Positions 5,560 to 13,446 of a stretch of DNA of 25,452 bases are shown here, piece by piece. The position numbers and the translations under genes were made by a program. Each line of letters begins with the position of its first letter. The first letter of the stretch is position 1. The DNA is from UBA12068 sp038318455 (GTDB taxonomy: Bacteria > Patescibacteriota > Minisyncoccia > Moranbacterales > GWC2-37-73). Where the stretch lies: positions 1 through 25,452 of the forward strand of contig JBBQCF010000010.1 in assembly GCA_038318455.1 (NCBI GenBank), given 5' to 3'. The notes under the pieces were generated by a model. That model was given only the letters and a program-made list of their open reading frames with translations, was not told the origin of the DNA and ran no database searches.

Positions 5560-6000
5560 TGACAAGATAAGTTTTCTTTCTTTTTCATTTATCCATTCAA
5601 AGTTAATCCATAGTGCGTTGGTAGGAATTAACTTTTTAATTTTTTCTGGCCATTCTACAATAGTGATGGAATTTTTTTGCTTGGTAAAATCAGTAAATCC
5701 AAGCTCTAGTAAATCTTTAGCGTTAATCCGGTATGCGTCTATATGATAAATTTCAAAAGATTTGAGATTTGAGATTTTGGATTTGAGATTTTTCTCATAC
5801 TTTTTAATTATTGAAAAAGTGGGGGAAGTATAGGGTCCTTTGATTTTCAATCCCTTCAATAATCCTTGCGTGAAGGTTGTCTTTCCTGCACCAAGATCGC
5901 CAGCAAGGCAAATAATTTCTCCACCACGAAGTTCACTAGCAAGAACTTCGCCGAGTTTTTTTGTTTGAATAGCTGATGTTGTTGTAAATTCTTGTATCAT
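5545..6000 (-). CDS. tsaE: TsaE, tRNA threonylcarbamoyladenosine biosynthesis ATPase, 151 aa
   Basis: TsaE is the small ATPase that works with TsaB-TsaD in forming t6A37 on ANN-decoding tRNAs in the cytoplasm. Visible motifs are the Walker A GDLGAGKTT (34-42), SPTF (59-62), HIDAYR (86-91) and VEWPEK (115-120), all in the expected order. Between SPTF and HIDAYR there is a Lys/Ser/Asn-rich insert (about residues 69-81). It is encoded by short tandem repeats in the DNA, see 5759-5796. The start has no visible Shine-Dalgarno site. The lipoprotein gene upstream ends in its own terminator, so tsaE probably has its own weak promoter. The family call is safe. Confidence 0.9.
   Translation of the reverse strand: MIQEFTTTSAIQTKKLGEVLASELRGGEIICLAGDLGAGKTTFTQGLLKGLKIKGPYTSPTFSIIKKYEKNLKSKISNLKSFEIYHIDAYRINAKDLLELGFTDFTKQKNSITIVEWPEKIKKLIPTNALWINFEWINEKERKLILSSKGK
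5759..5796. repeat. tandem GATTTGAGAT repeats inside tsaE
   Basis: About three imperfect units of GATTTGAGAT (GATTTGAGATT, then TTGGATTTGAGATTTT) lie in the coding sequence. They are in frame and give a peptide insert (LKSKISNLKSF) in a loop of TsaE. The rest of the gene is not repetitive. Similar phrase-like repeats occur at the yebC and ruvC starts. Confidence 0.6.
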
Positions 6001-6052
6001 ATAACAAAGCTTAAGGCTTAATTTGAAAAGTGTAAAGAATGATTGAAGAAAT

Positions 6053-6084
6053 GAAAAAGGACATTCAATGTTTTGAATGTCCTC
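6053..6084 (-). terminator. rho-independent terminator of the lipoprotein gene
   Basis: On the minus strand AGGACATTCAA pairs perfectly with TTGAATGTCCT around a four-base loop, followed by five T bases. It begins 13 bases past the lipoprotein stop codon. Confidence 0.85.
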
Positions 6085-6096
6085 AAATAAAAACTT

Positions 6097-6522
6097 TTAT
6101 TGGCGCTTTCTTTTATATTTATGAGTTTTCTGGAAACCTTGTCTTTGCATTTGATGGCGATGATTTCGACCATCGTTACCGAAGAAAAAAACAAATCCTG
6201 GCTGTGATTGATCGGTGTACCAATATCTCCAAGGATAGTTGGGATAAAAAGGTGGGTTATTGTAAAAAACCCGCGATGATTGCTGACAATATTCTCTTCC
6301 CCATTGATCACGATAACAATTTTGAGTGGGAGGGTAGTAAGGTCTTCTTTGTTGAGCTGAAATCATTGGAGCATCAATAAGGGCCATACCAGCAACCGCA
6401 CCAATTGCGGCCCCTCTTGGTCCGCCTGCTAGTCCACCAATTGCTGCACCTGTTATAGTTCCACAACCATAAAGCGACATCAACAACAGCAATGCAATCA
6501 TTAAAATAAATATTTTTTTCAT
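6097..6522 (-). CDS. glycine-zipper lipoprotein, 141 aa
   Basis: The protein starts with a basic-hydrophobic signal (MKKIFILMIALLLLMS) ending in a lipobox, L17-Y-G-C20, so C20 should become the lipidated N-terminus outside the membrane. A glycine-zipper segment follows (residues 21-47, GAAIGGLAGGPRGAAIGAVAG), of the kind that inserts in or packs against membranes. The rest is rich in Tyr, Pro, Arg and Gln, with two cysteines (C69, C79) that could pair, and a basic tail. The Shine-Dalgarno site GGAGGG precedes the start, and a good promoter lies upstream. The exact role is unknown; related proteins are cell-envelope structural components. Confidence 0.75.
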   Translation of the reverse strand: MKKIFILMIALLLLMSLYGCGTITGAAIGGLAGGPRGAAIGAVAGMALIDAPMISAQQRRPYYPPTQNCYRDQWGREYCQQSSRVFYNNPPFYPNYPWRYWYTDQSQPGFVFFFGNDGRNHRHQMQRQGFQKTHKYKRKRQ

Positions 6523-6579
6523 GATAACCCTCCAGCGGACTATTATTTTTGAAATGTACTAGTGCCAATATGACTTCAT

Positions 6580-6608
6580 ATTATGCTCCCAAAGTGGCTC
6601 GTTGTCAA
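6580..6608 (-). promoter_or_regulatory. promoter of the lipoprotein gene
   Basis: Minus strand TTGACA (6608-6603), 17 bases, CATAAT (6585-6580). Its -35 stands back to back with the -35 of the plus-strand promoter at 6616, only seven bases apart, so the two may be co-regulated or compete. Confidence 0.7.
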
Positions 6609-6615
6609 GCTTTTA

Positions 6616-6644
6616 TTGACATTGCTATAAATTATTGCTACTTT
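6616..6644 (+). promoter_or_regulatory. putative promoter of the DHH-family gene
   Basis: TTGACA (6616-6621), 17 bases, TACTTT (6639-6644) with TGC ahead. The -10 is weak but the -35 is perfect and divergent from the lipoprotein promoter. Confidence 0.45.
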
Positions 6645-6710
6645 ATATTACTTAGTCGATGTGATAAAAATTGCACAAATATTAATTTGAGAATTGAAAA
6701 ATAACTAGAC

Positions 6711-7850
6711 ATGAGTTTGGACCCAGCACAACAATTTGAAAATGTTTTAAAAACCGCAAAGCACGCGCTTATTTTTATGGCGCAAGATTTTTCTGGCGAT
6801 GCAATTGGAAGTGCTTGGGCAACGTATGCGTTTCTTAAAAAAAACAACATTCAAGCAACGGTTGTTGTTCCAAGCGATGAACGCTATGTTGAAAGATTTG
6901 CTTTTCTTGCAAAGCCTGAAGATATTATTGATTCTTTGGCGGGAGCACGCGATTTTGTTTTGGCTTTCAATACTAAATTTAATAAAATTACTAATGTCCG
7001 CACGGAACGAGTTGAAGATGAACTTAGGATTTTTATTACACCAGAAAAAGGATCAATTGATCCACGCGATTTCTCATTTATTCCTGCAAAATTCAAATAT
7101 GATCTTGTGATTGTGCTTGGAAGTCCTGATAAAGAAGCATTGGGTAAAGTATATGAAGAAAATCCTGACATTTTCTATGAAGTACCAGTTGTTAATATTG
7201 ATCATCATACGGAAAACGATAATTTTGGACAAATAAATATTGTTGACATTACAGCATCCTCAACCTCGGAAATAATTGCTGATATGATTGCAAAAATTAA
7301 TGAAAAACAGCTTGATGAAACAATGGCAGAAAGCTTGCTGACTGGAATTATTGACGCAACAAATAGTTTTCAGAAAAAAAATACTACGCCAAAGTCACTT
7401 CATATTGGGGCAATGCTGATGGGAAAAGGCGGAGATCAACAAAAGATTATTCGTTATTTGTATAAGACTCAACCACTGCACTTGCTTAAACTTTGGGGTA
7501 GAGTGATGGCTCGTCTTTATTGGGAGGATGATATTGCACTTGCTTGGGCGCCAGTATTCTTGGAAGATTTCGTGCAGAGCAGAAGCAAGCCAGCTGACGT
7601 GCCATTTATCCTGGATAAAGTTAAAGAAAATTATTCAGCTGGCAAGATTTTTATGGTGCTCTATAACGAAGCGATTGGAGAGGTACGGGGAATTATTAAG
7701 TGTATTAGTAATGATCAAGCAAAAAAAATTGCTGAAATTCTCGAAGTTAAAGTTATTGGCGATGTCTGCGAGTTTAGTGAGCAATCAGATGATACTACCC
7801 AAGCCGGAAAAAACATTGTAGAAAAATTGCGAGCAGGGCTACAGGCATAA
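6711..7850 (+). CDS. DHH-family phosphoesterase-like protein, motif I degenerate, 379 aa
   Basis: The layout is that of NrnA/RecJ-like DHH phosphoesterases, which cut small nucleotides or single-stranded nucleic acids with two metal ions. The DHH motif is intact (VNIDHH, residues 161-166), followed by the ASSTSE segment and TGIIDATNSF (211-220, where the family usually has a TGI-x-TDTG-like string). A C-terminal DHHA1-like domain ends with a Gly/Lys region. Motif I, normally H-x-x-P-D-x-D, reads A-Q-D-F-S-G-D-A-I-G-S (24-34): the histidine and first aspartate are missing. The enzyme may have lost or changed activity. The start has no Shine-Dalgarno site. A charged insert at about 95-125 separates motif I from DHH more than usual. 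Confidence 0.75.
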   Translation: MSLDPAQQFENVLKTAKHALIFMAQDFSGDAIGSAWATYAFLKKNNIQATVVVPSDERYVERFAFLAKPEDIIDSLAGARDFVLAFNTKFNKITNVRTERVEDELRIFITPEKGSIDPRDFSFIPAKFKYDLVIVLGSPDKEALGKVYEENPDIFYEVPVVNIDHHTENDNFGQINIVDITASSTSEIIADMIAKINEKQLDETMAESLLTGIIDATNSFQKKNTTPKSLHIGAMLMGKGGDQQKIIRYLYKTQPLHLLKLWGRVMARLYWEDDIALAWAPVFLEDFVQSRSKPADVPFILDKVKENYSAGKIFMVLYNEAIGEVRGIIKCISNDQAKKIAEILEVKVIGDVCEFSEQSDDTTQAGKNIVEKLRAGLQA

Positions 7851-7876
7851 TAAAAAATTTTTTATTTAAATAGTTT

Positions 7877-7903
7877 TTAAAACTAGTTTGAACTAGTTTT
7901 TTT
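7877..7903 (+). terminator. rho-independent terminator after the DHH gene
   Basis: AAACTAG pairs with CTAGTTT around TTTGAA, then a run of T bases. It isolates the DHH gene from the tandem ATPase gene. Confidence 0.75.
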
Positions 7904-8015
7904 CTTTGCTCAATGAGGAAAAATAGAGTAAAATAAAAGTATCAAAGTTTCAATAAAACAAATATAAAAGATTAACACATGCTTCATTTTATGTGCTGCA
8001 TGTCCCACGAAGAAT

Positions 8016-11000
8016 ATGGTAAAAATATCACACAAACAAATAGCACATTCTACTGAAAAAGATGAGCAAGCTGGCAAGATCATGAAGCATATGCGAAGTG
8101 AATCAGAAGAGGAGCGCGCTTCTCAATTGGCCAATGAATATGATTTGCCATATGTTGATCTGAACGTTTTTCCTGTGGGCATTGATGATATGCGCACTAT
8201 TAATGAACAGGAATCACGTGAATTTAGGGTGTGTGTTTTTCAGAAAAATGGTAAAGAATTGCGCATGGGAATTGCTGACCCTGCAAATAAAGAAACACTT
8301 GAATTTATAGAAAATATTAAAAAAATAAATGGTTGGATTGCCCATTTATATGTAATTTCAAATACGTCGTTGTTGAAAATATGGAAAAAATATTCTGATG
8401 TTCCATTGATTGAAAATTTAGATGCACTTCAAATAACACTATCTGGAGAGGCTTTGGAAAAATTTGAAAAAGAATTCGGTAGCTTATTAGACCTCAAAAA
8501 ACGTATTAGAGAAATTCCTACCTCTCAAATAATCTCAATTATCATGGCAGGGGCTGTAAAAATGAAAGCTAGTGATATTCATTTTGAACCACAAGAAGAG
8601 GATGTTAGAATGCGTTTTCGCATCGACGGAGTTCTTCAGGATGTTGGAAGATTTCCAACGGACACCTATCATTTTATTTTGTCTCGTATTAAGATGATGA
8701 GCAAAATGAAAATTAACATTCGAGATATCGCTCAAGACGGTCATTTTTCTGTGATGATGGAAGATGGCAAGATCAACATCAGAACTAATATTATTCCTGG
8801 AAATCATGGAGAATCTGTCGTGATGAGAGTTTTAAGTCAGGCAGATGTCATGCTTTCAGTTGAAGACTTGGGTCTTAGAGGGCTGGCTTACGATCGTGTT
8901 CAAAAAGAGATCGAAAAACCTCATGGAATGATTTTGACAACTGGCCCAACTGGTAGTGGAAAAACAACGACACTATATGCCTTGGTTAATAAGCTCAATA
9001 CTGAAGGAACAAAGATTATCACAATTGAGGATCCGATTGAATATGAAGTGAAAAACGTTTCTCAAACACAAGTTTCTAAGGACGGCAGTTATACTTTTTC
9101 AGAAGGACTTCGCGCTGTGGTGCGTCAGGATCCAGATGTTATTTTGGTAGGTGAAATTCGCGATGACGAAACAGCTGATATTTCAGTTAATGCTGCGTTA
9201 ACTGGCCATCTTGTGCTTTCAACATTGCATACTAATAATGCTCCTGCTTCGATTCCACGCTTTATTGAACTTGGAGTCAAGCCTAATCTGATTGCACCTT
9301 CAGTAAATGCTTTTATTGCCCAACGTCTTGTGCGAAAACTTTGTCAGCATTGCAAGGAAGAATATGTGCCGGCACGAGAAACTAGTGATAGTGTTAAAAA
9401 AATACTTTCCATTATTTCTCCAAAATCAAAAATAGAAATTCCAAAAACAATTGAAAAATTATATCGTCCTGTTGGCTGTGATAAATGTCACGGGCTTGGT
9501 TTTAAAGGACGAATTGGAATTTTTGAGGTGCTGACAATTAGTGAAAATATTGAAAAATTGATCTTGGAAATGGGCGGAGAAAGAGAAATTACTCAAGTAG
9601 CACTGGAAGATGGAATGATAACGATGGCACAAGATGGAATTCTCAAGGCTATAGACGGACTCACTTCAATGGAAGAGGTGTGGCGCGCAACTGGGCAAAC
9701 TGAATTTTTGGAAGAAATCTATGAAAAATTGATGGCGCAATCAATGTCACGCGCAATAAACATCACCGAGGAAGACATGGAATTAGTTTCAACCAACATG
9801 TCTTCAATGGAAACGCTTAGAGATTTAATTGTAAAATCAAATCAAAAAGACAGTGCTAAATATATTTTTGCTAGCAGCTTACTCTTGAGTGTTGGTGATA
9901 TTCATATTGAGCCTGAAGAAAAAAGCGTGAAAATTCGTTATCGTATGGATGGTATCTTGCAAACGATTGCAGAAATTCCACTTAATGAATACCCGAGCCT
10001 TTTGGGAAGTATTAAATTTTTGAGTGGATTTTCAACAGAAGTTCAAGGTGGCGTGATGGATTCTCGTTTTTCTATTGCACTTGATAAGCCATATAAAAAT
10101 ATTACTGAAATAAAAACTGATGTTCGCGTGTCTATAATTTTGGGTGGATATGGGGAAACGGTTGTAATGCGACTTTTAAATAAATCATCAGTAGCACTGG
10201 ATCTTGAAAAATTAGGAATCAGAAAACAAAACTTGGAAAAGATTTTGGTTGAAACAAAAAGACCAAATGGTGTTTTTCTCACAACTGGTCCAACAGGTTC
10301 TGGAAAAACAACCACGCTTTATAGTGCTCTGAAGGTTTTGAATAATCCAGAGGTGAAAATAATCACCGTAGAAGATCCTATTGAATATCAATTGGATGGA
10401 ATTTTGCAGACATCGGTCAATGAAAATGCTGGCTATACTTTTGCGACAGCTTTGCGCGCCCTGCTTCGTCAAAATCCTGATATTATGATGATTGGTGAAA
10501 TTCGCGATGAAGAAACTGCCAACATTGCTGTGCAAGCAGCGCTTACTGGACACTCAATTCTTTCAACACTTCATACTAACGATGCCGCAGGATCAATTCA
10601 AAGACTTATAAATATGGGAGTGCGTAGCGATGATTTGGCAACAGCAGTAAACGCTTTGATGGCACAGCGCCTAGTACGAAAACTTTGTGATTGCAAAAAA
10701 GAAAGACAAATGACTCAAGAAGAAATTGCCAACATGCAAAAAGTTCTCGGAAACATCTCTGAAAAATCAGGAATTGTGTTGCCGTCTTTCGAAAAAGTTT
10801 TTGAGCCTAATGGTTGTGACAAATGTAAAAATATTGGATATAAAGGAAGAACGACGATTAGTGAAGTTTTGGTTGTTGATCGTAATATTGAAGAATTGAT
10901 CACGCAAGGAGCTTCTGCTGGACAAATTCGCGACAAAGCCATGGAAGATGGAATGATTTCCATGGAACAAGATGGCTTATTAAAAGTGCTCGAAGGGGAA

Positions 11001-11033
11001 ACATCATTGGAGGAGGTTGATAGAGTTGTGTAA
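8016..11033 (+). CDS. tandem double GspE/PilB-type secretion ATPase, 1005 aa
   Basis: Most members of this family have one ATPase unit; here two full units are fused. Residues 1-130 resemble the N-terminal MshEN-like domain. Unit 1 has its N2-like part (ASDIHFEPQEEDVRMRFRIDG), Walker A GPTGSGKT (310-317), Asp box (ITIEDPIEY), Walker B VILVGEIRD (375-383), a His box (LSTLHTNNAP) and a zinc site C443-x2-C446 / C488-x2-C491. Unit 2 repeats this with Walker A (758-765), IMMIGEIRD (823-831) and C934-x2-C937, but its first cysteine pair is C891-x-C893, one residue short. Both units look catalytically complete. The protein should power type IV pilus extension or a related machine at the inner membrane. 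No Shine-Dalgarno site is visible. Confidence 0.9.
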   Translation: MVKISHKQIAHSTEKDEQAGKIMKHMRSESEEERASQLANEYDLPYVDLNVFPVGIDDMRTINEQESREFRVCVFQKNGKELRMGIADPANKETLEFIENIKKINGWIAHLYVISNTSLLKIWKKYSDVPLIENLDALQITLSGEALEKFEKEFGSLLDLKKRIREIPTSQIISIIMAGAVKMKASDIHFEPQEEDVRMRFRIDGVLQDVGRFPTDTYHFILSRIKMMSKMKINIRDIAQDGHFSVMMEDGKINIRTNIIPGNHGESVVMRVLSQADVMLSVEDLGLRGLAYDRVQKEIEKPHGMILTTGPTGSGKTTTLYALVNKLNTEGTKIITIEDPIEYEVKNVSQTQVSKDGSYTFSEGLRAVVRQDPDVILVGEIRDDETADISVNAALTGHLVLSTLHTNNAPASIPRFIELGVKPNLIAPSVNAFIAQRLVRKLCQHCKEEYVPARETSDSVKKILSIISPKSKIEIPKTIEKLYRPVGCDKCHGLGFKGRIGIFEVLTISENIEKLILEMGGEREITQVALEDGMITMAQDGILKAIDGLTSMEEVWRATGQTEFLEEIYEKLMAQSMSRAINITEEDMELVSTNMSSMETLRDLIVKSNQKDSAKYIFASSLLLSVGDIHIEPEEKSVKIRYRMDGILQTIAEIPLNEYPSLLGSIKFLSGFSTEVQGGVMDSRFSIALDKPYKNITEIKTDVRVSIILGGYGETVVMRLLNKSSVALDLEKLGIRKQNLEKILVETKRPNGVFLTTGPTGSGKTTTLYSALKVLNNPEVKIITVEDPIEYQLDGILQTSVNENAGYTFATALRALLRQNPDIMMIGEIRDEETANIAVQAALTGHSILSTLHTNDAAGSIQRLINMGVRSDDLATAVNALMAQRLVRKLCDCKKERQMTQEEIANMQKVLGNISEKSGIVLPSFEKVFEPNGCDKCKNIGYKGRTTISEVLVVDRNIEELITQGASAGQIRDKAMEDGMISMEQDGLLKVLEGETSLEEVDRVV

Positions 11034-11063
11034 TTTCAAATAGAAAAATATAGCCAAAAAAAC

Positions 11064-11101
11064 AAAAAAACCTTTCCACGCTAAGCGGAAAGGTTTTTTT
11101 T
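11064..11101. terminator. bidirectional terminator between the ATPase gene and the 6S-like RNA
   Basis: Arms AAACCTTTCC and GGAAAGGTTT enclose CGCTAAGC. T-runs flank it on both strands (eight on plus, seven on minus), so it ends the tandem ATPase gene on plus and the RNA gene on minus. Confidence 0.85.
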
Positions 11102-11314
11102 CGGTAACAAGTGCAACTTGTGTTCATTAATCTGTAGACAAGTCCCAGGAGATTGATCCCCCGGGGAAGTTGCAGTGTCGAGGTGTTACGCAGCCGAAAC
11201 CGCCTAACCCATGTCTGGACAAAAAAGCAACCGATATTGATGACAAAAGATAGGAGCCACCAACTGTCTACAGGTTAATGAAAACAAATATTTTTTAGGA
11301 GCTTGGTCACTCGA
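11064..11314 (-). ncRNA. non-coding RNA with 6S-like architecture
   Basis: A minus-strand RNA of about 250 bases can be drawn from a good promoter to the shared terminator. The ends of the core close with a 16-position helix (11265-11280 with 11125-11140, one mismatch). Next is a large asymmetric bubble whose 3' side folds into a nine-pair hairpin (11145-11164). Then comes an apical arm: GTTGC/GCAAC (11231-11227 with 11173-11169), GTC/GAC, GTTA/TAAC and a GCGGU-UUCG-GCUGC cap. The hairpin and cap include four G-U pairs that exist only on the minus strand, against one C-A mismatch. Closing stem, central bubble and apical arm are the plan of 6S RNA, the RNA polymerase inhibitor. I base this on shape, not sequence match. 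The remainder to 11504 is only promoter sequence. Confidence 0.5.
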
Positions 11315-11320
11315 TTACCG

Positions 11321-11349
11321 AGTTTAGCACAGCTTTGTTTTTTTGTCAA
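11321..11349 (-). promoter_or_regulatory. promoter of the 6S-like RNA
   Basis: Minus strand TTGACA (11349-11344), 17 bases, TAAACT (11326-11321). No protein frame follows on this strand, supporting an RNA gene. Confidence 0.65.
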
Positions 11350-11420
11350 GCGACTAAAATTAAGGCAATATATGACCTATGATATCAAGCAAAAATATAG
11401 CGTGACTAAATGCGTAGACA

Positions 11421-11435
11421 TGCTACAATTATAAT
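11421..11435 (+). promoter_or_regulatory. putative extended -10 promoter of ruvB
   Basis: TGC-TACAAT (11421-11429) is an extended -10, and TATAAT follows at 11430-11435. No good -35 is present, which extended -10 promoters can tolerate. The leader to the first ATG would be about 70 bases. Confidence 0.4.
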
Positions 11436-11504
11436 ACGTTTAAGTGATGTATTTGTTTCAAAAAGAGCTCGTTTGCCTAATATAAAGCATTCTATTCTCT
11501 ATTA

Positions 11505-12521
11505 ATGTTTATGATTACTACTTCCGAAGAACAAGAAGAAGATGTTAGTTTGGATAATACGCTTAGACCACAGCGTCTTAGTGAATATGTGGGACAACAA
11601 AAAATTCGCAAAAATTTGCAGATGTTTATTGATGCTGCCAAAAAAAGAGGAGAATCAATCGAGCACGTGCTTTTATATGGTCCTGCGGGACTTGGCAAAA
11701 CAACTTTGGCACATATTATTGCCAAAGAGATGGGCGTGAACATTAAAGTAACTTCTGGTCCAGCTATTGAGAGAGTGGGAGATCTCGGCTCTATTTTGAC
11801 CAACTTGCAAGATGGCGACGTGCTTTTTATTGATGAAATTCATAGGCTTAATAAGCTGATTGAAGAGGTGCTTTATCCTGCTATGGAGGATTACAAATTG
11901 GATGTGATCATTGGCAAAGGTCCATCAGCTCGAACCTTGCAACTGGATTTGCCGAAGTTCACCCTAATTGGAGCCACAACCAGACTTGGCGCTCTTTCTA
12001 ATCCACTTCGAAATCGTTTTGGAGCAATTCATCGTTTGGAATTTTATAATGAAGATGAAATGAAAAGCATCATTCATCGCTCTGGAAAAATTCTTGGAAT
12101 TTCTTTGGAGGATAGTGGAGCACGTGAAATAGCTGTTTCTAGTCGCAAAACTCCTCGCGTAGGAAATAGAATTATTAAGCGTGTACGCGATTTTGCTCAA
12201 ATTAATGACCATCAAACTATTGATAGTGCAATTGCACGTAAAGCGTTGGATATGATGGATGTTGATGCACTTGGCCTTGAACCAACAGATCGATTTATTT
12301 TGGAAACTATTATTAAAAAATTCAATGGTGGACCAGTGGGAATTTCAACTATTGCAGCAGCCACTTCTGAAGAAATTGAGACCATCGAGGATGTGTATGA
12401 GCCATTTTTGATTCAGCTTGGATTTCTTACTCGCACTCCACGTGGGCGCATGGTGACAGAGCATGGTTATTTGCACATGGGAATCGATATGCCTGAAAAT
12501 CATCAAAGCAAATTAATCTAA
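11505..12521 (+). CDS. ruvB: RuvB, Holliday junction branch-migration ATPase, 338 aa
   Basis: RuvB is the AAA+ motor that, loaded by RuvA, drives Holliday junction migration. The expected order is seen: RPQRLSEYVGQ (21-31), Walker A GPAGLGKTT (59-67), SGPAIER (84-90), Walker B FIDEIHRLN (108-116), sensor 1 GATTR (156-160), the arginine-finger stretch NPLRNRFG (166-173), sensor 2 TPRVGNR (216-222) and the winged helix end with FLTRTPRGR. Unusual residues are LGALSN where AGLLTS is the common form, and KTPR where GTPR is usual. Length matches the family. A second ATG two codons later is an equal start candidate; neither has a Shine-Dalgarno site. ruvA is absent from the window and ruvC lies 6 kb downstream. 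Confidence 0.93.
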   Translation: MFMITTSEEQEEDVSLDNTLRPQRLSEYVGQQKIRKNLQMFIDAAKKRGESIEHVLLYGPAGLGKTTLAHIIAKEMGVNIKVTSGPAIERVGDLGSILTNLQDGDVLFIDEIHRLNKLIEEVLYPAMEDYKLDVIIGKGPSARTLQLDLPKFTLIGATTRLGALSNPLRNRFGAIHRLEFYNEDEMKSIIHRSGKILGISLEDSGAREIAVSSRKTPRVGNRIIKRVRDFAQINDHQTIDSAIARKALDMMDVDALGLEPTDRFILETIIKKFNGGPVGISTIAAATSEEIETIEDVYEPFLIQLGFLTRTPRGRMVTEHGYLHMGIDMPENHQSKLI

Positions 12522-12552
12522 GCTATTGCTTGGAACTATTTTTAGGAGGATA

Positions 12553-12585
12553 ATGAAGATAAAGGAGAACTTGAAACAAAAATAA
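12553..12585 (+). CDS. possible ten-codon leader frame after ruvB
   Basis: ATG lies right after TTTAGGAGGATA, the best Shine-Dalgarno site in this part of the window, and the frame MKIKENLKQK then stops. A second AAAGGAG (12561-12567) lies inside it. No normal gene uses either site, while the next true gene starts at 12604 without one. It may be a translated leader peptide, a ribosome loading site or a gene remnant. Confidence 0.25.
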   Translation: MKIKENLKQK

Positions 12586-12603
12586 AAAAGCAAAAAAATT
12601 TAT

Positions 12604-12828
12604 ATGTTGACATTGATTTTTCAAATCTTATATTACTTGGTCTTTTTTGCGATGTCTTTGATGAGTCTTTTTATTGTTTTTCATATTGTCTCTTATTCCT
12701 ATTCGACTTTTTCAAAAATGATGATGCTTATTATTTTTGTGCCAGTGGCGAGTGTTCTTCTGTTTACTAATTTTGTGCTTTTTGGCTTAATTGATTTTAA
12801 TCAGCTTTTTGCTGGGATATTAAAATAA
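12604..12828 (+). CDS. small two-helix membrane protein, 74 aa
   Basis: The protein is hydrophobic throughout, with likely helices at about residues 3-30 and 39-62, and a short Ser/Tyr-rich loop between (SYSYSTFSK). Its stop codon overlaps the start of the PH-domain gene as TAATG, so the two are probably translated together and may form one membrane complex. It lacks a Shine-Dalgarno site. No motif points to a function. Confidence 0.6.
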   Translation: MLTLIFQILYYLVFFAMSLMSLFIVFHIVSYSYSTFSKMMMLIIFVPVASVLLFTNFVLFGLIDFNQLFAGILK

Positions 12829-13406
12829 TGGATAATTTTTCAAAATTTCATTTCAAGGATCTTCACGAAACAGAAAATATCGTAAGAGTTATTCATCGTA
12901 ATTGGTTTTATCTTTTGCAACAGTTTTTTGCAGTTTTTGTTATAGCTATATTTTTTGTTGCAGGTATTTTTTATTTGCCAATTCTTTTTCCTGAAATTTT
13001 CAATAATCAATATAGGCAACTTGTTGCATTTTTGGAAAACTTTTTTATGTTAGCAATTTGGGTGTATAGTTTTTTAATATGGGTTGATTATTACTTCGAT
13101 ATATGGATAATCACCACGGAGAGAATTATTAATATTGAACAAAAAGGCATGTTTACACGAACTGTGAGCGAACTTAGATTTTCAAAGATTCAAGATATTA
13201 CCACGGAAGTGGCAGGATTTTTGCCAACAATAATAAATTATGGTGATGTTAAAGTTCAAACCGCAGGAGAAGATGAAGAATTTTTGTTTCGCACCGTATC
13301 TGATCCATATGAGGTAAAAAATATCATCATGAGTCTTCAAAGAAAGATAGAAGAGGACAAAGAAGAAAACTTTGGAGAAATGCTTAAAGAAAAAATAGAA
13401 GAATAG
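12828..13406 (+). CDS. membrane protein with bacterial PH domain, 192 aa
   Basis: Two membrane helices (about residues 27-53 and 70-90) are followed by a bacterial pleckstrin-homology domain of the YdbS type. It is recognisable from WIITTERIINIEQKGMF, then RTVSELRFSKIQDITTEV, then INYGDVKVQTAG and FRTVSDPYEVKNII. A charged coiled tail ends the protein. Such proteins sit in the membrane with the PH domain in the cytoplasm; the ligand is unknown. It starts one base inside the stop of the small membrane protein, so a shared job is likely. There is no Shine-Dalgarno site. The domain call is good, the function is open. Confidence 0.8.
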   Translation: MDNFSKFHFKDLHETENIVRVIHRNWFYLLQQFFAVFVIAIFFVAGIFYLPILFPEIFNNQYRQLVAFLENFFMLAIWVYSFLIWVDYYFDIWIITTERIINIEQKGMFTRTVSELRFSKIQDITTEVAGFLPTIINYGDVKVQTAGEDEEFLFRTVSDPYEVKNIIMSLQRKIEEDKEENFGEMLKEKIEE

Positions 13407-13446
13407 GTAGATATTATTTAAAATACAAGCAGGAGAAAAATTTCGG

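Noticed and set aside
5396..5746. 116-codon plus-strand frame across the end of the gluzincin gene and tsaE
   Set aside because: It is out of frame with one gene and antisense to tsaE, whose motifs are unmistakable.
11125..11280. RNase P RNA, tmRNA or SRP RNA as identity of the minus-strand RNA
   Set aside because: The conserved core strings of these RNAs are missing, there is no tag-peptide frame, and no GGAA-capped SRP domain. The fold suits 6S better.
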